A stretch of DNA of 64,000 nucleotides, taken from the NCBI RefSeq assembly GCF_001999985.1, contig NZ_CP019645.1:248001-312000 (forward strand). The letters run 5' to 3'. The notes beneath the pieces were generated by a model. That model was given only the letters and a program-made list of their open reading frames with translations, did not search any database and was not told the origin of the DNA. This document shows positions 38,141 to 48,882 of the stretch, piece by piece; within the stretch, counting starts at the first letter, position 1; each line of letters opens with the position of its first letter. The stretch is from Helicobacter bilis. Lineage in GTDB: Bacteria > Campylobacterota > Campylobacteria > Campylobacterales > Helicobacteraceae. Both the position numbers and the translations under genes were made by a program.

Positions 38141-39241
38141 ATGGATTTACTTGATAAAGCAATGCGTGGTGATATAGCAGACCTTGATTCAATAACTCTT
38201 GCTAAACTTTATGATTATGATATTTATGAGCTTGGGAATGCAGCATATTCAATACGAGAATCTTATTTTGATAGAAAGGTATTTTTCAATATCAATCGCC
38301 ATATAAATCCTACAAATATTTGTGCTGATGTATGTAAATTTTGTGCGTTTTCAGCAAGTCGTAAAAATCCAAATCCATATAGCATGAGCATTGATGAAGT
38401 GGTAAATCTCTGTGTTAATGCTTACAATAATGGTGCAAAAGAGGTGCATATCGTAGCAGCCCATCACCCAACGCATGAATATCAGCATTATTTAGATATG
38501 TTTCGTGCGGTAAAAGATTCTGTCCCGCACATTCATGTAAAAGCTATGGGTGCAGCAGAGATTGACTATCTCACAAGAAAGTTTAATCTCCCTTTAGAGC
38601 AAGTCATAAATGATTTAATAGAATCTGGTGTTGATTCCCTGCCCGGCGGTGGTGCGGAAATCTTTGATGAAAAGGTGAGAAAGACACTTTGTCATGGTAA
38701 GGCAAACGCAGAGAGATGGCTAGAGATACATAAACTATGGCATAAGCTTGGCAAAATGAGTAATGCAACTATGCTTTTTGGACATATTGAAGAGAGACAT
38801 CACAGAATTGATCACATGCTTCGTTTAAGAGAGATTCAGACTTCATTAGAGCAAGCTAATAATAAACAAGGCGGCTTTAATGCTTTTATCCCCCTGCTTT
38901 ATCAAAGGGATAATAACTTTTTAAAGGCAAAGGAAGCCCCAAGCGCACAAGAGATTCTAAAAACTATGGCGATTGCTAGAATCTTATTGCAAAATATCCC
39001 GCATTTAAAGGCTTACTGGGCGTCTCTCTCGTTTAACCTTGCTATTGTATCTCAAGAATTTGGTGCAGATGATATGGATGGGACAATCGAGTATGAGAGC
39101 ATACAATCAGCCGCTGGGGCGAAAAGTCGCAATGGTGTGAGTAAGGAAGAAATGATATATCAAATAAAAGATGCAGGTTTTATACCTGTGGAGCGTGATA
39201 GTTTGTATAATGAGTTGCAAAGCCATAAGGAAGTGTCATAA
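38141..39241 (+). CDS. mqnE: Aminofutalosine synthase (radical SAM)
   Basis: First radical-SAM step of the futalosine route to menaquinone, adding the adenosyl group to 3-[(1-carboxyvinyl)oxy]benzoate. The 4Fe-4S motif is CADVCKFC (Cx3Cx2C) near residue 57, after the usual NINRHINPTNI. Also typical: GAKEVHIVAAHHP and ATMLFGHIEERHHRIDHM. 366 residues. The frame is open from 38078, but AAGGA stands before ATG 38141. Stands alone. Confidence 0.93.
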   Translation: MDLLDKAMRGDIADLDSITLAKLYDYDIYELGNAAYSIRESYFDRKVFFNINRHINPTNICADVCKFCAFSASRKNPNPYSMSIDEVVNLCVNAYNNGAKEVHIVAAHHPTHEYQHYLDMFRAVKDSVPHIHVKAMGAAEIDYLTRKFNLPLEQVINDLIESGVDSLPGGGAEIFDEKVRKTLCHGKANAERWLEIHKLWHKLGKMSNATMLFGHIEERHHRIDHMLRLREIQTSLEQANNKQGGFNAFIPLLYQRDNNFLKAKEAPSAQEILKTMAIARILLQNIPHLKAYWASLSFNLAIVSQEFGADDMDGTIEYESIQSAAGAKSRNGVSKEEMIYQIKDAGFIPVERDSLYNELQSHKEVS

Positions 39242-39387
39242 CACTATAGCTTTAGATTCTATAACTTTGTTTATGCGTTGTGCTTGTGTGGCAGTAAAGC
39301 CATTTTGCGCTTTCTTATAATTTTAAGAGGTTTTACTATATTTAAGAGAAAAATGCTTGATTCTCACAATACAAAATCTATATCCCT

Positions 39388-39460
39388 GTCATTTTGATCC
39401 GTAGGCAAAAAATTTTTTAGATTCCATGTGATTAGATATTTTGCTTCGCTCAACATAACA
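39388..39460. repeat. Palindromic repeat family A between mqnE and gdhA
   Basis: Arms TGTCATTTTGATCC and GCTCAACATAACA. The inner ATTTTTTAGATTCCATG matches the thiE copy. Confidence 0.55.
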
Positions 39461-39494
39461 ATTTGTTGTAGGTATTAGAATCTACAAGCAGGGG

Positions 39495-41205
<1,711 letters not shown>

Positions 41206-41703
41206 CTATAATGATGAGAGAAAATCTTTTAATGCTCTTGCTGCCTTTCTTGCAGCACTGAATGGGTGCAATTTGCCAAGTGCAGTAAGTGTGGGCATAA
41301 TTGATTTGATTGCACTTTTTTGTCCGCGTAAATTTATTAATATTCTATCATTAAAGAATATTTTGTTTCGCGCTGCAACTATGGGGTGTCGTGCTGGATT
41401 TGTGGATTTGTCTGGAAAATCAACACCATCAAAATTTACAATATTATGTTTTTTATTGAGAATACTCCAAATACTTTGATCATGCCTATTTTCTATAAAG
41501 CTTTCATCATTGGGTATAGGGCTTGGACTATCATCAACAAGTTCAAAATGATGATAAAAGACATTGAGCCACTCTTGCATAATGGCTTGTGTTCTCTGTG
41601 TTTTGCATAGCATGACAAGACCACTAGCAATCTGTCTTGTATCTGTATAATGTTTGTCATTTAGAACGCCAAAATGCTGAAATACACTTGCTTTTGTCCA
41701 TAC
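41206..41703 (-). pseudogene. C-terminal fragment of a glycosyltransferase-like protein
   Basis: Reads VWTKASVFQHFGV.., YTDTRQIASGLVML, EWLNVFYHHFELVDDSPS and FIENRHDQSIWSIL, a pattern I associate with capsule/LOS sugar-transferase-like proteins (the DSP and HDQS blocks). The N-terminal part with the donor-binding site is missing; upstream the sequence changes abruptly to a FadL-type gene near 41700-41708. It is a truncated end left by recombination. Confidence 0.5.
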
Positions 41704-42400
41704 TTTTCGGCACAAAAAGCGTATTAGAAAAATCACCGAAGGCATAAATCGCCCTTACACCAGCACCAAAGGCAAAAATATTATCATAAGCTATAGATAC
41801 AACAGGATTAAACTCCATCATAGCAATACTTACATCTTTTAGGAATCCACCACCGACACCATCCCACTGCATAGCAAGACCAGAAGGTGTAGTAAATGAA
41901 AAGCCAAAGTTTGTTTTCATGCCCAATGGTAACTCATAGGCACGAGATTTTAAAAAGAATTTTGGCACAGGTTGCAAGGTTGTAGTCGCATATCCACCAA
42001 CCCTTGCAGCACCGCAAGGCACACCGGGTTCTGCTTTATTATTTACCTTATTTGAATGTCCGTCTTTTTCACAGAAATGCCCATTAGCTACCAAACCACT
42101 GAGACCAGACGCTTCAACATTTATCCCCATATCCCTATTTTCAGTATCAAATGAAAAGCTAGGGATATAAATAAGCGTCCCATTCGCCTCAAACTCCCAC
42201 TTATCACTATCCCTACCTAAACTCATATTTGCAGGATTATAGTAGGTAGAATCTGCTCCATAAGCCCCAGCGATAAACGCTGAATTAAGTGCCGTGCCAT
42301 TCAAGCTTTGCTCTGTCAAACGAAAGCCAGAAGCCTGCATAGATTCTATACTCAAAGCCAACCCACAAATAACGCCCACTACTCTTTTATGTCTTAACAT
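41704..42400 (-). pseudogene. Truncated FadL/OmpP1-type outer-membrane transporter
   Basis: N-terminal 230 or so residues of a FadL-family long-chain fatty acid/hydrophobe channel. It has a signal peptide to about Ala23, the family start GFRLTEQSLNGTALNSAFI and YNPANMSL, and GLAMQWDG within the barrel. Full-length members exceed 400 residues; here the barrel stops at FSNTLFVPK where the frame enters a glycosyltransferase fragment and soon ends at 41657. GGAGGAATGT before ATG 42400 is a strong ribosome site, so a truncated product might still be made. Confidence 0.7.
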
Positions 42401-42412
42401 ACATTCCTCCAA

Positions 42413-42821
42413 ATTTTAATATTTTCCTTAAAAAGAACCAGAAATTATAACATCTTTTTGTAAAGCACTGCTGTCAAAATAAGCATATTTCCTAGAAATC
42501 AAACTATATTAATACCTCAAGTCTCTTTCCACTTAGCTTACTTGGAGTTTATAAATTTATTATTTTAGGCATATGGTAAGCTAGAACACAAGGAGTTTTT
42601 TAGCACAAAGTGGTATTGACCCAAGAATTAATCTCATCAAGGCCCTGCTAGATTCTATCCCGCCAAATGCCCTTGTCCTAGCTTATAATGCAAGCTTGAA
42701 AAAGGTGTGATAGAAAGGCTTGCTGCAAGTTTTCCACAATGTGAAAAAAGCTTTTACATATTGATTTGCAGATTGAAGGTTTAATGTATCCCTTTGCTGC
42801 AAGGTAAAAATGAGAATATAG
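42413..42821 (+). pseudogene. DUF2779 protein fragment within a gene-poor stretch
   Basis: From about 42602 the plus strand reads GIDPRINLIKALLDSIPPNA and LVLAYNASL, then, after loss of one base near 42697, EKGVIERLAASFPQCEKS and, after another shift, IDLQIEGLMYPFAAR. This is the DPR..LI..LL / YNASFEKG / DLM.PF pattern of DUF2779, a nuclease-like domain; the rest of the gene is missing. 42413-42600 holds nothing that I recognise. Confidence 0.5.
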
Positions 42822-43327
42822 ATGATACAGCAAACACAAGATTCTAACACAAAGGAAAACGATGAAAATACGCAAGATATTGCAACTACTACGACTATAC
42901 AACCCACAGCTACTAAGGAACAAGAACATGAGGAAAATAAGGAAAATCATGCAATACAAATGAAAAAGAGTATTTAAAAAATGGAGATATGGATAATTAT
43001 CGCAAAGAGATTGTAAAAGCAAAAGAAGTAGAGGATAAACGAAAACAAAATATTGCAAAAACACAAAATGAAAGTGTCAATAAAGTGTTAAACTCATACA
43101 ATCTTTACACAGAGGGCAGTGCAAGCAATGGCAGTGAATATAACATGCTTTACAGAAAAGACACACAAGAAATGATGAGTAAGATTCAAAAACAACTAAG
43201 CGATACAAAAATTAGAACAATGAATGAGAAAGAAAGACAAGAATCCCTATTAAGAACACAAAGCATGATATTGCAAGTTTTAGTATCACAATATGAAGTT
43301 ATGCAAAATATGAATGCCAAAATATGA
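42822..43327 (+). pseudogene. Coiled-coil protein of a mobile-element cluster, frameshifted
   Basis: A 51-codon frame at 42822-42977 (MIQQTQDSNTKENDENTQDI..) ends just before the 112-codon frame 42989-43327. Shifting one base at the A run near 42961-42966 joins them as QMKKEYLKNGDMDNYRKE. The product would be a hydrophilic helical protein of about 168 residues with Gln/Glu/Asn richness. It resembles type IV secretion or conjugation accessory proteins only in its setting; I do not recognise the family. Its TGA overlaps the ATG of the next small gene. The 42989 frame could also be translated alone. Confidence 0.4.
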
Positions 43328-43482
43328 ATACTCTATATGCAAGTATGGCATTAGATACAATAAAAGAAACAAATCCTGCGAAAGCAGACACAATTAAACC
43401 GAAAAAAATTGAAAAATTTAAGCGTAATGACATAGGACAACCTGACTTCACTTCAACATTTTTTGAGAGTAAAAGGAACTAG
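43324..43482 (+). CDS. Small hydrophilic protein, 52 residues
   Basis: Starts at an ATGA overlap with the upstream gene and reads MNTLYASMALDTIKETNPAK, then a Lys-rich middle and a TFFESKRN end. Too short for a family call. Tight coupling with both neighbours (the next gene starts 2 bases after its stop) supports that it is real. Confidence 0.5.
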   Translation: MNTLYASMALDTIKETNPAKADTIKPKKIEKFKRNDIGQPDFTSTFFESKRN

Positions 43483-43484
43483 AA

Positions 43485-43625
43485 ATGACAGATATAATTG
43501 TAGAAATAGGAAAGGTTTGGTTTGAAAACGAAATTATTCTATTGATTCTTATTGTAATTGTATTTTTAGCTTCAAAGATAGGTTTTATAAAAATATTACT
43601 TTGGTTACTTAATAAAATTCTCTAA
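43485..43625 (+). CDS. Small single-pass membrane protein, 46 residues
   Basis: Begins MTDIIVEIGKVWFENE and continues as a hydrophobic helix (about residues 17-30) and a second amphipathic stretch ending LLNKIL. Starts 2 bases after the preceding stop and ends 17 bases before the next gene. Small membrane proteins of this kind are frequent in conjugative operons, but the assignment rests on context only. Confidence 0.45.
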   Translation: MTDIIVEIGKVWFENEIILLILIVIVFLASKIGFIKILLWLLNKIL

Positions 43626-43642
43626 TAAAAGGGGCAGGTGCT

Positions 43643-43912
43643 ATGGCAAAACAAGGCTTTAAGGGCTATACACAAGCAAAAAATGATTTGAACTATAAAA
43701 CAGGCGGACAAAATGGCGTTGGCAGAAGTATCGCAAGTGGGGTAGCAAGTGCAATGGGTATGAGTGGTATGGCACAAAGAATAGCAGGACAAACAGGCAG
43801 AGATAGACAAGGCTACCAAGAGAGAATGTTACAAGCTATGCAAAATGGAGGCTTTACTGCTACACCTACACCACATGTAGAACCTAAGAATGCTAAAAAT
43901 TATAAAGCCTAA
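43643..43912 (+). CDS. Small Gly/Gln-rich basic protein
   Basis: 89 residues, rich in Gly, Gln, Met and Ala with basic residues (RSIASGVASAMGMSGMAQRI, TGRDRQGYQERMLQAM). AAAAGGGGCAGG lies before the ATG. The composition is like the cytoplasmic tails of VirB6/TrbL-type proteins, but there is no membrane segment. Last gene of the 42822-43912 cluster. Confidence 0.5.
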   Translation: MAKQGFKGYTQAKNDLNYKTGGQNGVGRSIASGVASAMGMSGMAQRIAGQTGRDRQGYQERMLQAMQNGGFTATPTPHVEPKNAKNYKA

Positions 43913-44339
43913 ATGCTAAAAGTAGAAAATAAACACATGTAAGGCTAATATAAATATCTATTTTCTTGTTATTTAAAGCCTTATATACATATACTTTAAT
44001 ACCAATATAGTGTTTGTAATTTACTTATTTGTATATTGTTTTACATAAAAATAATCAAAAATAAATATTTTATTAACATAATAATATATCTTATTTAATA
44101 ATAAAAATTAATCAAATAAACTACAAAATAGTATTAATGTAGCATTTATTATACAAATAATACGCATTATATTTAGTGCTAATATATCAATAAAGTAATA
44201 GATTTTAATATTTAAAATAATGATAAAAACTTATTTCAACATAAACAAAGAAAAGTAAAAAAAGGGGGGGCTGATATGTTTTTGCGTAGTCAATTTTAAA
44301 AGTAAAAAGGTTAATGTTAATAAATACGCAAGTTTTCAG
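43913..44339. other. Very AT-rich non-coding stretch
   Basis: Composed almost entirely of A and T from about 43960 to 44250, with many TAATA/TTATT words. No gene. It ends near a G7 run at 44264-44270. It separates the small-gene cluster from a gene fragment on the other strand. Confidence 0.5.
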
Positions 44340-44819
44340 TTAAAAGTGATAACCTTGCTTTTCATAGCAAAAACAAGCAGTTGTGAAATATTTTAAAGTA
44401 AACAATAGTTCTAAAATCCCATCTTCTAGTATTGCTAATTCTTGTGGTAAAAGTTTCTCTAAATCTCTGCCTAAAGTTACCCCGCATATCTCTTCTTTGT
44501 AGCGTTTTGTGGGGATTATTTGCGTATAGGAATAGCTTTTTAACTCTTTTATTTTTTGTATTTCACTTTCTTCCTCTTCTTTTTCTAGTCTGCCTAAAAG
44601 CTCGGCTATTTCTTTTAAAGCTTTGCTATTTTGTATAGTGTTAAAATACTGCTTGATTGTATTTATATCTATGCGATTTCTTATACCAGCACCATTGTCA
44701 GTGCCTTTGCCTCCGGGCATTTCTATCCTTTGTCCTTTTAGCTTGTTTTGATAGGCTTCATCGCCTAGATTGCTTACATCTAAGCCTTGCTTCATCTCAT
44801 CTAATATTCCCCTAAATAG
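44340..44819 (-). pseudogene. Fragment of a larger protein, possibly VWA-associated
   Basis: The frame extends upstream of the 44795 ATG as IELFRGILDE and is then stopped. It reads DEMKQGLDVSNLGDEAYQNK, a Gly-rich turn, a helical middle, and GRDLEKLLPQELAILEDGIL. The last block is like the segment preceding the VWA domain in some bacterial VWA proteins, but there is no VWA domain here and neither end looks natural. I treat it as an internal fragment. Confidence 0.35.
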
Positions 44820-44887
44820 CTCGATCTTTCAGAAACTCTTTTACGAAATTCAATTATTAGTTCATCACAATTCATCGAAACTATTAT

Positions 44888-45406
44888 TTATTCCTCAGAT
44901 TCTATTTGAACTCGTCCAAAACTTCGCAAAGCAGTATCTATATTAATATGGCAATAGCCATTGGGATTTTTCTCTAAATATTTTTGATGATAACTTTCTG
45001 CTTCATAAAAATTAGCTAAAGGCAGAATCTCTGTAACTGCCTTGCGATTCTGCCTTTGCTCCCACGCTCTCAAGCATTCTCTTATTACATTCTCATTCTC
45101 CAAATCTACATAATACACACCACTGCGATACTGCGTCCCTCTGTCATTGCCTTGATAATTTAACGCACAAGGATCAATGATAGATAAAAACCGCTCCATA
45201 ATCTCACGCAATGAAAGCACAGATTCATCATACTCTAGCTTTAAGGTCTCAACCGCCCCACTTGTCCCACTACATACAAGTTCATAAGATGGATTTGCAA
45301 TTTGAGAGTTCGCATAGCCAACAACAGAATCTAGCACACCTTTAAGCCTATCAAAATAGCCCTGCACTCCCCAAAAACAACCACCAGCAAGATAAATCAC
45401 CGCCAT
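44888..45406 (-). CDS. msrA: Peptide-methionine (S)-S-oxide reductase
   Basis: Reduces methionine S-sulfoxide in proteins. The catalytic Cys is in [13 protein letters not shown] at the extreme N-terminus, followed by [15 protein letters not shown] and later YRSGVYY. 172 residues, single MsrA domain with no MsrB fusion and no signal, so it is cytoplasmic. AAGGGGC precedes the ATG. Confidence 0.95.
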   Translation of the reverse strand: MAVIYLAGGCFWGVQGYFDRLKGVLDSVVGYANSQIANPSYELVCSGTSGAVETLKLEYDESVLSLREIMERFLSIIDPCALNYQGNDRGTQYRSGVYYVDLENENVIRECLRAWEQRQNRKAVTEILPLANFYEAESYHQKYLEKNPNGYCHINIDTALRSFGRVQIESEE

Positions 45407-45611
45407 TTTTGCCCCTTAATACAACAAACTTCTTTGAGACATAATCCTACTTATATTGTTTATATAAAACACAAATAGCCACAAAGAAATAATTTTATTT
45501 TATATGCCTATAAAATCTCTTAAAAAGCCTTTAAGATTCTAAAATTTAACTCCCAATACGCTAAGCACTAGAATCATAATCGCAACAAACTGCACAAGAG
45601 TTTAGCCCCAC

Positions 45612-45847
45612 AAGATTACAAAAAACCTAACCCCTTAAGCCCTTCTCACTCAAATACCTATCCAAACTCTCATCATCAAGCACCCTGTCATAATATTGCA
45701 GGGCAATCCGCCTTTTATCATTTGTCTGTATATCGCCATTTATCGTGTCAATAAACTCCCTAAAATCCGCATTTTTATTCACTAGCATATCAATAGTTCT
45801 AAAATCCAAATTTCTTAGCGTTGAGGGCAAAAGCACAGAAGATTCAG
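45612..45847. repeat. 236-bp direct repeat, copy 1 (hrgA tail)
   Basis: Nearly identical to 46621-46856. The right end coincides with the junction to a tRNA 3' fragment. Confidence 0.85.
45627..45836 (-). pseudogene. Duplicated C-terminus of the HrgA-like gene
   Basis: Sixty-nine codons with the same sequence as the last part of the gene at 46636-47598 (LLPSTLRNLDF..TIDMLVNKNADF to YDRVLDDESLDRYL.EKGLRG) except a few substitutions. No N-terminal HTH part and no ribosome site; upstream it runs into a tRNA 3' fragment. Confidence 0.8.
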
Positions 45848-45874
45848 GGGGTTCGAATCCCTTCCCCTCTGCCA
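45847..45874 (+). other. tRNA 3'-end fragment, possible integration scar
   Basis: GGGGG-TTCGAAT-CCCTT folds as a T arm (with two G-U pairs), followed by seven acceptor-strand bases CCCCTCT, a discriminator G and CCA. No anticodon or D arm exists upstream; instead the duplicated hrgA tail begins exactly here. Tyrosine-recombinase elements usually integrate at such tRNA ends and leave a copy of the 3' part. Confidence 0.65.
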
Positions 45875-46010
45875 GAGTAAGTTTTTTTTATCTTTTCAAA
45901 GCCAATCTAGTCCGTTTTCTCCGCTTCTATTTTTAGTGTATTTGTATTAGACTCTTATATTTTAAAGTGATTTTAGTCCATTAAAATTCTCATCTCACAC
46001 AAAAAAATCT

Positions 46011-46583
46011 TTAATCTATCGCATTACACTCTACCAACATCTCCCCTTGTGCGTTGTAAAAATAATCCGTGCCTATGGCGTCTTCATAGATTCTATGCTC
46101 TATCTTTACCCCATTTTCAAGCATAAACTCCACCACCCCGCCAATACTCGCACTCCCGGGCGTAGCACTTTGGACTGCTAAGACACTGCCCTTTGGCAAA
46201 TGCTCTTTATACAATATCTCACGCCCATTTATTCTAAAGTCCCAATACCCTTTGCCATTAGGGAACCAATCATCAACGCTCACCTTATCATCTTTATGCC
46301 CTATCACACGCACATCTTTTACAGGCACTTCAAAAGCTAGAATCTCACTCTCATTCCCCCACGATACCGCCCTAACAAATATGATTTGCGGATATAAACT
46401 TTTAAGCTTATTCAACATAGATTCCACTTTATCCGTGTCAAACCACTCCTTGCTTACACGCACAGCAAAGGCTTTTTGCTCTATCTGCTCTTGGGTAAGG
46501 CACTCTTGCTTAGATTCCGCACCTCTAGCTTCCACTGCCACTATCGCCCAAAACACACATAGCACAATCACAGCAAACCGCAT
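46011..46583 (-). CDS. Exported protein of unknown function
   Basis: 190 residues with a signal peptide (MRFAVIVLCVFWAIVAVEARGA). The mature part has short strands and turns (FVRAVSWGNESEILAFEVP, GKGYWDFRINGREILYKEH) and no Cys pair. I chose ATG 46583, with AAAGGGG upstream, over 46589. It lies between the two 236-bp direct repeats, so it may have arrived or been copied with them. Family not recognised. Confidence 0.55.
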   Translation of the reverse strand: MRFAVIVLCVFWAIVAVEARGAESKQECLTQEQIEQKAFAVRVSKEWFDTDKVESMLNKLKSLYPQIIFVRAVSWGNESEILAFEVPVKDVRVIGHKDDKVSVDDWFPNGKGYWDFRINGREILYKEHLPKGSVLAVQSATPGSASIGGVVEFMLENGVKIEHRIYEDAIGTDYFYNAQGEMLVECNAID

Positions 46584-46620
46584 AAACACCCCTTTTTATA
46601 GCTTCAACTATCCCTAAATT

Positions 46621-46856
46621 AAGATTGCAAAAAACCTAACCCCTTAAGCCCTTCTCATTCAAATACCTATCCAAACTCTCATCATCAAGCACCCTGTCAT
46701 AATACTGCAGAGCAATCCGCCTTTTATCATTTGTCTGTATATCGCCATTTATCGTGTCAATAAACTCCCTAAAATCCGCATTTTTATTCACTAGCATATC
46801 AATGGTTTTAAAATCCAAGTTTCTTAGCGTTGAGGGCAAAAGCACAGAAGATTCAG
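46621..46856. repeat. 236-bp direct repeat, copy 2 (end of the intact hrgA-like gene)
   Basis: Partner of 45612-45847. Recombination between the two would remove the exported-protein gene and the tRNA fragment. Confidence 0.85.
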
Positions 46857-47598
46857 TAGGCTCTAGCTCTAGCTTTATAAGCCCAATGCCAAAGCTACTA
46901 TGCAGCCGCCTTAGCTCATCAAACACTTCAGAATCTAGCTCTTCAAATACCACCAAATACCCCTCATTTGCAAAGCTAGAGTTACTCACCGCTTGAAAGT
47001 AGCTCTCTTTCAAATTGCTAAAATCAAGTGAAACTTTTAGCTCAAAGGAGTAAATCTTAAAATCACGGCAGTTTAGATTCTGGCTTAGCTCTAGCGTTTC
47101 TCTCTCACTATAATCATTAAATGGGAAATGCACACCCACAATATCGGGATAGTTCCACTTATCCTGCCCACTTTGGCTCTTTTTACTCTTTTCGTGCTTT
47201 ATCGTCTTTGCATACACATCAAAATAATCTTTTGCAAACCGCACAAACAGCGGGTGCAAATCCCGCTCGTGAAAGCCCCTACCTTTTTGCTTCTCGTTAC
47301 TTGTCTTGCTTGTCTGTATTAGAGATTCTAATCCATTCTGCAACTCATTCTCTCTCGCCCTTAGCCAAAAGGTCGTGGGTGCTCTTGAAGCCACCATAAA
47401 TATAGAATCCTGCTTATCTCTCATATCTCTATAAATCCGACCATACACCATTTTCGATGGTTTTTGACTTGCATTGACTAGATTTTTATCCAATCCACTT
47501 GCTACTATTAAATCCCAAATTTGCCCACAATTGAGCGGTTCAGTAGCATCTTGCAATACACAACTTATTGCCTCCAAATATGTCATTTTCTTTTGCAT
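46636..47598 (-). CDS. hrgA: HrgA-like protein with N-terminal HARE-HTH domain
   Basis: 320 residues. The N-terminus MTYLEAISCVLQDATEPLNC..IWDLIVASGL and SKMVYGRIYRDM is a HARE/HB1-type winged helix common in restriction-associated proteins; the middle contains HPLFVRFAKDYFDVYAKTI and the pair PDIVGVHFPF.. / KIYSFELKVSLD, which could be a degenerate PD-(D/E)xK nuclease core. The family name HrgA comes from the gene that replaces the HpyIII endonuclease in some H. pylori strains; I assign it from memory. No methylase is adjacent. AAGGATAAAA precedes the ATG. Confidence 0.6.
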   Translation of the reverse strand: MQKKMTYLEAISCVLQDATEPLNCGQIWDLIVASGLDKNLVNASQKPSKMVYGRIYRDMRDKQDSIFMVASRAPTTFWLRARENELQNGLESLIQTSKTSNEKQKGRGFHERDLHPLFVRFAKDYFDVYAKTIKHEKSKKSQSGQDKWNYPDIVGVHFPFNDYSERETLELSQNLNCRDFKIYSFELKVSLDFSNLKESYFQAVSNSSFANEGYLVVFEELDSEVFDELRRLHSSFGIGLIKLELEPTESSVLLPSTLRNLDFKTIDMLVNKNADFREFIDTINGDIQTNDKRRIALQYYDRVLDDESLDRYLNEKGLRG

Positions 47599-47754
47599 TT
47601 TTATCCTTAGAATAATATAAATAAAATTATAGCATTAGATTCCAAAAGTAACTTTAGAGTTACAAAGTCCGCTATTACTACGCGTATTTGCCTTTGATTA
47701 GTGAAAAATACGCAATGATTAAGGATAAGTAAATCTCACATAAAGGAAGTGAAA

Positions 47755-48786
47755 ATGGCAGAGTTTGACCCAATTGATGAAAAAGTCGTGTTTGAAAAGC
47801 TAAGTAATCTTATCAATGGAATGGACTGCTCTAAGCAGAGTTTAGAGCAGCATAAAGAGCAACAAGGCGTGATTTATGCCAAAAATGGAGAGAGTATCCA
47901 ATCTTCTAGCGTGGATAAAAGGATTTGCTTTGCAGATAGAATCCTAAATGGTGGAATCTTGCAAAAAGATGGGAGCTATATGAGTGATGATAAACAGTTT
48001 ATATATAGCCTTGATACGAGTGGAGCGGGGCTTTTGCGTATCACTTCTGTGTGTAAAAAGACAAGCTTTACCCTAGTAAATTTCTCGCAAAAAAATGCTG
48101 ATTTTGGAATCTATTTGCGTGAAAAGCCTTATAAGGAAATGGGCTTTGTGTATTGCAACACTTTTAGTTTGCACCCCTATATTAAGGCTTTTAAGGAAAT
48201 CGCCCCCTATATTGCAAAGCGAATTTATAAGCCTGATTTCTTCACAAAGGCAGTGGTGAATGACTATAAAAGTATGCTTGCAAATACGCTTGGACCATTT
48301 TATGAGCCAAAATCATTTGATAAAGCGGTGCAAGAGATTAGCCTAAATCCGCAGTATCTCTATCTTCTTAATGTCGCTATGATTGAGAGTATGAAGCATT
48401 TTACTAAGGATAATGGGCTGGTAAAAGAGCTATATATTTTTGCAAGTAACCCAACACCTCCAGATAGCTTCCGCGCACAAACACTTCTTAGCACAATGAA
48501 AAGTCTCAATCGCAACATCACGCAAGGAAAGCCAGAACTTGCTATCAATCAAGTGGTGTTTCATAGCTTTGCTTTGGGCGAAGAAGTGGAGTTTTTGCAG
48601 GAATTAAGCAAAGATAGCGGCGGAAAATACTATAAAGTGGATTCTACTTTGGCGTTTAAAAAGGCATTATTAAGCCACCTTGATAATGGCAGAATGCCAG
48701 AGCCAAAAGAGCTAGGCGATGATGCGATGATAGTGCCTAGTAAGCCAGAGAAAATGCACGATGATAACCCACCAAAAGATAAGTAA
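47755..48786 (+). CDS. Hypothetical protein with a VWA-like C-terminal part
   Basis: 343 residues, soluble. The C-terminal third reads LYIFASNPTPPDSFRAQTLL, then INQVVFHSFALGEEVEFLQE and LSKDSGGKYYKVD, which follows the last strands of a von Willebrand A domain (the ..LA..SGG.Y.. ending). No clear MIDAS DxSxS is seen. The N-terminal two thirds is unknown. I chose ATG 47755, with AAAGGAAG upstream, over the GTG at 47749. The tail MHDDNPPKDK is polar. Confidence 0.55.
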   Translation: MAEFDPIDEKVVFEKLSNLINGMDCSKQSLEQHKEQQGVIYAKNGESIQSSSVDKRICFADRILNGGILQKDGSYMSDDKQFIYSLDTSGAGLLRITSVCKKTSFTLVNFSQKNADFGIYLREKPYKEMGFVYCNTFSLHPYIKAFKEIAPYIAKRIYKPDFFTKAVVNDYKSMLANTLGPFYEPKSFDKAVQEISLNPQYLYLLNVAMIESMKHFTKDNGLVKELYIFASNPTPPDSFRAQTLLSTMKSLNRNITQGKPELAINQVVFHSFALGEEVEFLQELSKDSGGKYYKVDSTLAFKKALLSHLDNGRMPEPKELGDDAMIVPSKPEKMHDDNPPKDK

Positions 48787-48882
48787 AAAGCATTAGAATC
48801 TAGCTAGATTTCCTGTCAAATCTATGTGGGTTATGGGTATAAGAGATAGCTCGTCTAAGCGGAGAATTAAAATCTACTGAAA

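Noticed and set aside
45840-45880. A complete tRNA gene
   Set aside because: Only the T arm, the 3' acceptor strand and CCA are present; upstream sequence is the hrgA duplicate with no anticodon or D arm.
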